A program made the position numbers and the translations under genes. The notes below the pieces were generated by a model, which did no database searches, was not told the DNA's origin, and saw nothing but the letters and a program-made list of their open reading frames with translations. Shown one piece after another: positions 59,976 to 64,000 of a stretch of DNA of 64,000 bases (position 1 is the stretch's first letter; the number at the start of each line of letters is the position of its first letter). The DNA lies in contig NZ_BCYV01000006.1 of assembly GCF_001598375.1 (NCBI RefSeq), forward strand, positions 124,001 through 188,000, read 5' to 3'. Source of the stretch: Novosphingobium capsulatum NBRC 12533 (GTDB taxonomy: Bacteria; Pseudomonadota; Alphaproteobacteria; Sphingomonadales; Sphingomonadaceae).

Positions 59976-60470
59976 TCAGGGGCGCTGGCGCAGGGCCGCG
60001 ACGCAGGCGGCGCGGTCCACCTCGCGCCCATCGCCCCGCCGCGCATCGACATAGGTGGCGATGGGGCGGCCACCGCCCTGTGGCGGGTAGAGATAGGCAT
60101 CGAGAATGCACGCGGTGCCGCTCCATTGCAGCTTGCGCGCGTCTTCTTCCTTGATGTCCAGCCGGGGCTGGCCGAACTGGCGCACCAGGCCTTCGGCATC
60201 GCTGCCGATCACGCCCTGCAATCCGGGGGCGATCTGGATGGTGGGGGCAGGGCGCGGCTGCGGCGCGGGCAGATGCGTGGACGGCCGGCCGCCCGGCGTG
60301 CGGCCTGGCGCGGGCAAGCGCCCGGGACCCTTGCTGCTCGGCACGGCGCCGCTGCACCCGGCCAACAGCGCCGCGCCGATGGCGGCGGCCATCCATGCCC
60401 GCCACGCAGGGCGGGCGGAAGCGTTCGCGAAAGGGCTGGGAAGGGCGGCGACCGGAACAGGGCGTAACAT
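59976..60470 (-). CDS. Lipoprotein with proline-rich linker
   Basis: About 164 residues. The lipobox LLAGC is preceded by a hydrophobic AAAIGAALL stretch and upstream arginines, so the start at 60470 (or a nearby codon) is more likely than the ATG at 60392, which leaves no charged N-region. A Pro-rich linker follows, then a folded C-terminal half with VIGSDAEGLVRQFGQP and LQWSGTACILDAYLYPP, and two later cysteines. It resembles short conserved sphingomonad lipoproteins of unknown function. Divergent from the PfkB kinase gene. Confidence 0.7.
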   Translation of the reverse strand: MLRPVPVAALPSPFANASARPAWRAWMAAAIGAALLAGCSGAVPSSKGPGRLPAPGRTPGGRPSTHLPAPQPRPAPTIQIAPGLQGVIGSDAEGLVRQFGQPRLDIKEEDARKLQWSGTACILDAYLYPPQGGGRPIATYVDARRGDGREVDRAACVAALRQRP

Positions 60471-60589
60471 GGCGCGGTGATGGCGCGGCGCGGGCGCGGA
60501 TGCAAGCCAACGCATGCAGCCTTGCGGCCGGCCGACGCTGCGGGTAGGCGGCAGGGTTATTGCCTTCCCCATTCGTTGCGAAAGAGACC

Positions 60590-61606
60590 ATGGCCGACAC
60601 TTCCGCCGCCCAACCCGCCGTAGCGCGCCGTTTTGACGTCATTGCCATCGGCAATGCCATCGTCGACGTCATGGCCCCTGCCACCGACGATGCGATTGCC
60701 GAACTGGGCCTCGCCAAGGGCGGGATGACCCTGGTCGACGCCGAACGCGCTGCCGCGCTCTATGCCGCGATGGGCCCGGCGCGCGAAATCTCTGGCGGTT
60801 CGGCCGCCAATACGCTGGCCGGCCTCGCCGCGCTGGGCGCCTCGTGCGCGTTCATCGGCCAGGTGGCCGATGACCAGTTCGGCCGGGTCTTTGCCCACGA
60901 TATCCGCGCCGGCAAGATCGCCTTCGATACGGCTGCACGTGCGGGTGATCCGCCCACGGCGCAGTGCCTGATTTTCGTGACGCCCGATGGCCAGCGCACG
61001 ATGAACACGTTCCTGGGCGCTTCGCAGTTCCTGCCGGCGGCCGCGCTGGATGAAGGCGTCATCGCTGCATCGGGCGTGCTCTATCTCGAAGGCTATCTGT
61101 GGGACCCGGAAGAGCCCCGCGCCGCCATGCGCAAGGCGATCGCCGCGGCGCGCGCCGCTGGCACGCAGGTGGCCTTCACCCTGTCGGATGCCTTTGTCAT
61201 CTCGCGCCATGGCGATGATTTCCGCGCGCTGATCGCCGATGGCATGATCGATATCCTGTTCGCCAACGAGCACGAACTGGCCGCGCTGACCGGGCATGAC
61301 GACTTTCACGATGGCATGGCCGCGCTCAGCGGCAAGGTGCCCACGCTGGTCGTCACGCGTGGCGCGCAGGGCGCCCATGCCTGCCACGCCGGCGAGGAAG
61401 CCCATGTTTCGGCCCAGCCGATCGACAAGGTGGTCGACACCACGGGTGCGGGCGATCTGTTTGCCGCCGGGTTCCTCTATGGCCATGTGCGCGGGCTGCC
61501 GCTCGCTGAAAGTCTGCGCCTGGGCGCGGTCTGCGCGGCTGAGATCATCTCGCACTATGGCGCCCGCCCCGAAGCCGATCTCAAGGCGCTGACCGGGCTG
61601 GCCTGA
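60590..61606 (+). CDS. PfkB family kinase, probable adenosine kinase
   Basis: 338 residues. DVIAIGNAIVDVMA (N-terminal strand), ISGGSAANTLAGLAALG (PfkB signature 1) and VDTTGAGDLFAAGFLYG (signature 2 with catalytic Asp of GAGD) are all present. The overall pattern (FANEHELAALTG) fits the adenosine kinase group of alphaproteobacteria, which phosphorylates adenosine to AMP; a sugar substrate is possible. ATG at 60590 with AAAGAG upstream; a longer TTG start at 60560 is less likely. Confidence 0.88.
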   Translation: MADTSAAQPAVARRFDVIAIGNAIVDVMAPATDDAIAELGLAKGGMTLVDAERAAALYAAMGPAREISGGSAANTLAGLAALGASCAFIGQVADDQFGRVFAHDIRAGKIAFDTAARAGDPPTAQCLIFVTPDGQRTMNTFLGASQFLPAAALDEGVIAASGVLYLEGYLWDPEEPRAAMRKAIAAARAAGTQVAFTLSDAFVISRHGDDFRALIADGMIDILFANEHELAALTGHDDFHDGMAALSGKVPTLVVTRGAQGAHACHAGEEAHVSAQPIDKVVDTTGAGDLFAAGFLYGHVRGLPLAESLRLGAVCAAEIISHYGARPEADLKALTGLA

Positions 61607-61620
61607 TCACAAGATCTTTT

Positions 61621-61684
61621 ACACAAAGCCACGAAGCCGCCAAGGAAACCACAGTTTCTCTTTGTGCCTTCGTGGCTTCGTGTG
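61621..61684. repeat. Palindromic repeat type C (CACGAAG family)
   Basis: ACACAAAGCCACGAAGCC (61621-61638) faces CCTTCGTGGCTTCGTGTG (61667-61684) as an imperfect inverted repeat with a 28-base centre, between convergent genes. The CTTCGTGGCTT core is a dispersed repeat motif seen in many proteobacterial genomes. Only one copy was noticed in this window. Confidence 0.65.
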
Positions 61685-61694
61685 AATGACGTTC

Positions 61695-62936
61695 TTACAA
61701 CATGTCTTTCAGCGGCACGCTGGCATCGGCCAGGCGCTCTGCCGCGATCTGCGAACGCGCTTCCACCAGTTTCTTGCCCTGGACATAGTCCTTGACCATG
61801 TTCACGCAATCGAGCGCGATCACCTTGCCCTGCTTGAGATAGACCACCGAAAAGCTGCGCGTGGCCGGATCGCCGCGCAGCACGGCGAGATCATGGCCGG
61901 TCGACAGGCCCACGGTCTGCAGGCGCAAGTCATACTGGTTGGACCAGAACCACGGCGTGGCCTTGTACGGCACCAGCGTGCCACAGATCGCCTTGGCGGC
62001 CGTGGTCGCCTGGTCGTTGGCATTCTGCACCGATTCCAGGCGGATCACCGCGCCATCGGCAAAATCGTTGGCATGGGCGGCGCAATCGCCGATCGCATAG
62101 ATATGCGGCAGCGACGTGCGGCAATATTCGTCCACGTCCACCCCGTTGCCTCCGGCGGCGCCAGCGGCCAGCAGCGGGCCAACCTGGGGAATGATGCCGA
62201 TACCCACGATCACCAGATCGGCCGGCAGCACATGGCCATCGGCCAGGCGCACGCCGGTCACCTTGGTGCCATCGCCTTCCAGGCAATCGACCGCCACTTC
62301 GGTGCGCAGGTCAACGCCATGGGCGCGGTGCTCGTCCTGGTAAAAGGTGGACAGCGCCTCTCCGGCCACGCGCGCCAGCACGCGGGGCAAGGCTTCCAGC
62401 AGGGTGACATGGCAGCCCAGCTTGGTCAGCACCGCGGCTGCTTCCAGCCCGATATAGCCGCCGCCGATCACCACCGCACGCTTGGCCCCGGCGTCGAGCT
62501 CGGCCATCAGGCGATCGGCATCGGCGCGGGTGCGCACGCCGTGCACGCCGGCCAGATCGTGCCCGGCGCAGGACAGGCGCCGCGCGTCGCCGCCGGTGGC
62601 CCAGATCAGGTTGCCATAGCTGAGCGTGGCGCCATCGGCGGTGCGCAGGCTGCGCGCCTCGGGATCGACTGCGACCACTTCGTGGCCCAGCGCCATTTCC
62701 ACGCCCTTGTCCTGCCAAAAAGCGCCAGGGCGGATCATGATCCGCTCGAACGTCTTGTCGCGGGCCAGGTATTCCTTGGACAGCGGCGGGCGTTCATAGG
62801 GCAATTCGGGCTCGCGACCGATCACCAGGATCGATCCCTCAAAGCCGTTCTGCCGCAGGGCAATGGCCGCCTGCGCGCCGCCATGGCCTGCGCCGACGAT
62901 CACCACATCTGCAAAACCGGCCTCGAATGTACCCAT
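61695..62936 (-). CDS. Ferredoxin reductase-like NAD(P)/FAD oxidoreductase
   Basis: 413 residues. An FAD-binding GAGHGG motif near the N-terminus ([17 protein letters not shown]) and an NAD-binding [16 protein letters not shown] motif (about 150-165) are followed by YAIGDCAAH (FAD-binding, third motif) and a reductase C-terminal domain ([16 protein letters not shown]). This layout is that of rubredoxin/ferredoxin reductases serving P450 or ring-hydroxylating dioxygenases, as well as some AIF-like proteins. No ferredoxin or oxygenase lies nearby. Start at 62936 with AGGAGGAC just upstream. Confidence 0.9.
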   Translation of the reverse strand: MGTFEAGFADVVIVGAGHGGAQAAIALRQNGFEGSILVIGREPELPYERPPLSKEYLARDKTFERIMIRPGAFWQDKGVEMALGHEVVAVDPEARSLRTADGATLSYGNLIWATGGDARRLSCAGHDLAGVHGVRTRADADRLMAELDAGAKRAVVIGGGYIGLEAAAVLTKLGCHVTLLEALPRVLARVAGEALSTFYQDEHRAHGVDLRTEVAVDCLEGDGTKVTGVRLADGHVLPADLVIVGIGIIPQVGPLLAAGAAGGNGVDVDEYCRTSLPHIYAIGDCAAHANDFADGAVIRLESVQNANDQATTAAKAICGTLVPYKATPWFWSNQYDLRLQTVGLSTGHDLAVLRGDPATRSFSVVYLKQGKVIALDCVNMVKDYVQGKKLVEARSQIAAERLADASVPLKDML

Positions 62937-63019
62937 GAAGTCCTCCTCTCGCGTGGGGAGGAGGGTTGTGGACAAATGGTGCGGCGCGTCAAGCGCGCCG
63001 CACCATTAATTTACGTCAT

Positions 63020-64000
63020 TCAACGCAGCAGCAGGCTGCGCGCCTGGCTGGCGATCTGGGCCAGCATGGCCGGGGTTACCGCTGCGGTTGCCTGGGCGCG
63101 GGCGATCAGGCTGCGCAGCTGGCGCACGGGATCGGCCTTGGCCTTGAGCCACTGATGCGCGCTGGCATCGGGATTGCTGCCGCCCATGCGGCGCAGGAAT
63201 TCCATGCGCATCTGCTGGAAATCACGGGCCAGGCCAGCCACCAGCAGGCGCTCCCACGGATCGGACGGGTTCATCCGTGCGGCCGTCTGCTGGGCCCAGT
63301 CGATCCCGAGGTTGGCCCCCAGATCGGCAAAGGCGCCGGTCAGCACCACCGCGTCCACATCCAGCTCGTCGGCCAGGTGCGCCAGGCCGATCGCGCCATC
63401 CAGATCGAACAGATGCACCACGCGGTCAGCCACGTCCTGCGGCGTGCCTGCATCGGTCAGTTCCTGGCCCAGCCGCCGGGCCTGCGCCTGCGCTTCGCCG
63501 CGCAGCAGTTCGGCCGTGGTGTGCGACAGCCGGCCCACCCCGCCGCACAGATCCTCGATCAGGGCGTCGGGCTTGAGCGTGCCATGGCACGAGCGCAGCA
63601 CATCGGCGATGTGCCCACGCAGCGCCTGCGCGGTGCGTTCGAACAGCGACAGGCGCAGTGCCTCGCCCATCGGCGCGGTATCGAGCAGCGCCCAGGTTTC
63701 CGCCAGGCCGAGCAGGCGCTCTGCCGCCACGAATGCCGCAGCGACCTGGGCCAGGGTCATCCCTTCTTCTTCGGCCAGCTCGAACGGGTGCACCGGGCCA
63801 AGCCGGTTGACGATGCGGTTGGCCAGCTTGGTCGCGATGATTTCGCGGCGCAGGCGGTGATGCACGATATCGGTCTCGAACGTCTCGCGCATCGCGGCGG
63901 GGAAGGCGCCGAGCAGTTCTTCTTCCAGCACCGGATCGTCAACCACCGGGCTTTCTTCCAGCGCGCGCTGCAAGACCAGCTTGGTGGAAGATACCAGCAC
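63020..64000 (-). CDS. gdhB: NAD-specific glutamate dehydrogenase, C-terminal fragment (5' end outside window)
   Basis: 326 residues of the C-terminal region of the large (about 1600-residue) bacterial NAD-dependent glutamate dehydrogenase; the frame continues beyond the window edge. EIIATKLANRIVNRLGPVHPFELAEEEGMTLAQVAAAFVAAERLLG and the following helical C-terminal segments are typical. The catalytic domain lies upstream and is not visible. It catabolises glutamate to 2-oxoglutarate. It is convergent with nothing: the ferredoxin-reductase-like gene follows on the same strand. Confidence 0.85.
   Translation of the reverse strand: MLVSSTKLVLQRALEESPVVDDPVLEEELLGAFPAAMRETFETDIVHHRLRREIIATKLANRIVNRLGPVHPFELAEEEGMTLAQVAAAFVAAERLLGLAETWALLDTAPMGEALRLSLFERTAQALRGHIADVLRSCHGTLKPDALIEDLCGGVGRLSHTTAELLRGEAQAQARRLGQELTDAGTPQDVADRVVHLFDLDGAIGLAHLADELDVDAVVLTGAFADLGANLGIDWAQQTAARMNPSDPWERLLVAGLARDFQQMRMEFLRRMGGSNPDASAHQWLKAKADPVRQLRSLIARAQATAAVTPAMLAQIASQARSLLLR

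Noticed and set aside
1..64000. tRNA, rRNA, insertion sequence or prophage genes
   Set aside because: Reading the intergenic spaces I found no T-loop (GGTTCRAAT) context, rRNA sequence, transposase or phage structural gene.

Overview
The window is GC-rich, densely coded chromosomal DNA that looks like a sphingomonad-type alphaproteobacterium (Novosphingobium/Sphingobium-like). This assignment is inferred from gene content: two large TonB-dependent receptors with VTGSRI-type N-termini, the cell-cycle regulator TrcR (DUF1013), PopZ (DUF2497), UPF0262, DUF1192, DUF2093, an Mg-type HemB without zinc cysteines, and the tail of a giant NAD-glutamate dehydrogenase. I see no rRNA, tRNA, CRISPR array, prophage or insertion sequence.

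Layout. 1-4.7 kb: end of a tandem PilZ protein, then an FAD oxidoreductase / GtrA / GT-C-like trio probably acting on envelope glycans. 4.7-8.6 kb: purD and xseA in divergent orientation with start codons sharing one CATG, followed by DUF2093 and a Tat-type M23 peptidase. 8.6-19.1 kb: two paralogous TonB-dependent receptors, each behind a related leader, then a TPR-sulfotransferase, a TPR-aspartyl beta-hydroxylase and a small exported protein. 19.2-25.2 kb: cell-wall enzymes, hemB, gamma-carbonic anhydrase, DUF167, DUF1275, a GhrA-type dehydrogenase and DUF3667, with a near-consensus parS site at 24175-24190. 25.3-31.3 kb: M23 endopeptidase, then an SGNH/SGNH/MBOAT/small membrane protein operon that looks like an O-acylation system. 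31.4-45 kb: clpA, DUF1192, quinone oxidoreductase, trcR, a CBS protein, P1 peptidase with an SSF transporter, popZ with a thioredoxin-fold ferredoxin, tolC with a PCMT-like protein, and class I fumarase. 45-56.3 kb: LytS/LytTR two-component system, comM/yifB, polA, small lipoprotein, beta-lactamase-like serine hydrolase, dnaB, UPF0262. 56.5-64 kb: GH25-like protein, cdd, dcd, globin with divergent Rrf2 regulator, DoxX, lipoprotein, PfkB sugar/adenosine kinase, ferredoxin-reductase-like flavoprotein, and the 3' part of NAD-GDH.

How it fits together. Housekeeping genes (purine, heme and pyrimidine metabolism, replication, proteolysis) alternate with small envelope modules. The intergenic spaces hold three families of palindromic repeats that recur at several places. 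Less ordinary items are the shared receptor leaders, the sulfotransferase/hydroxylase genes behind the receptors, the parS site with popZ about 16 kb away, the O-acylation operon, and several enzyme-fold proteins with altered catalytic positions. All family assignments come from reading motifs; no database search was possible.
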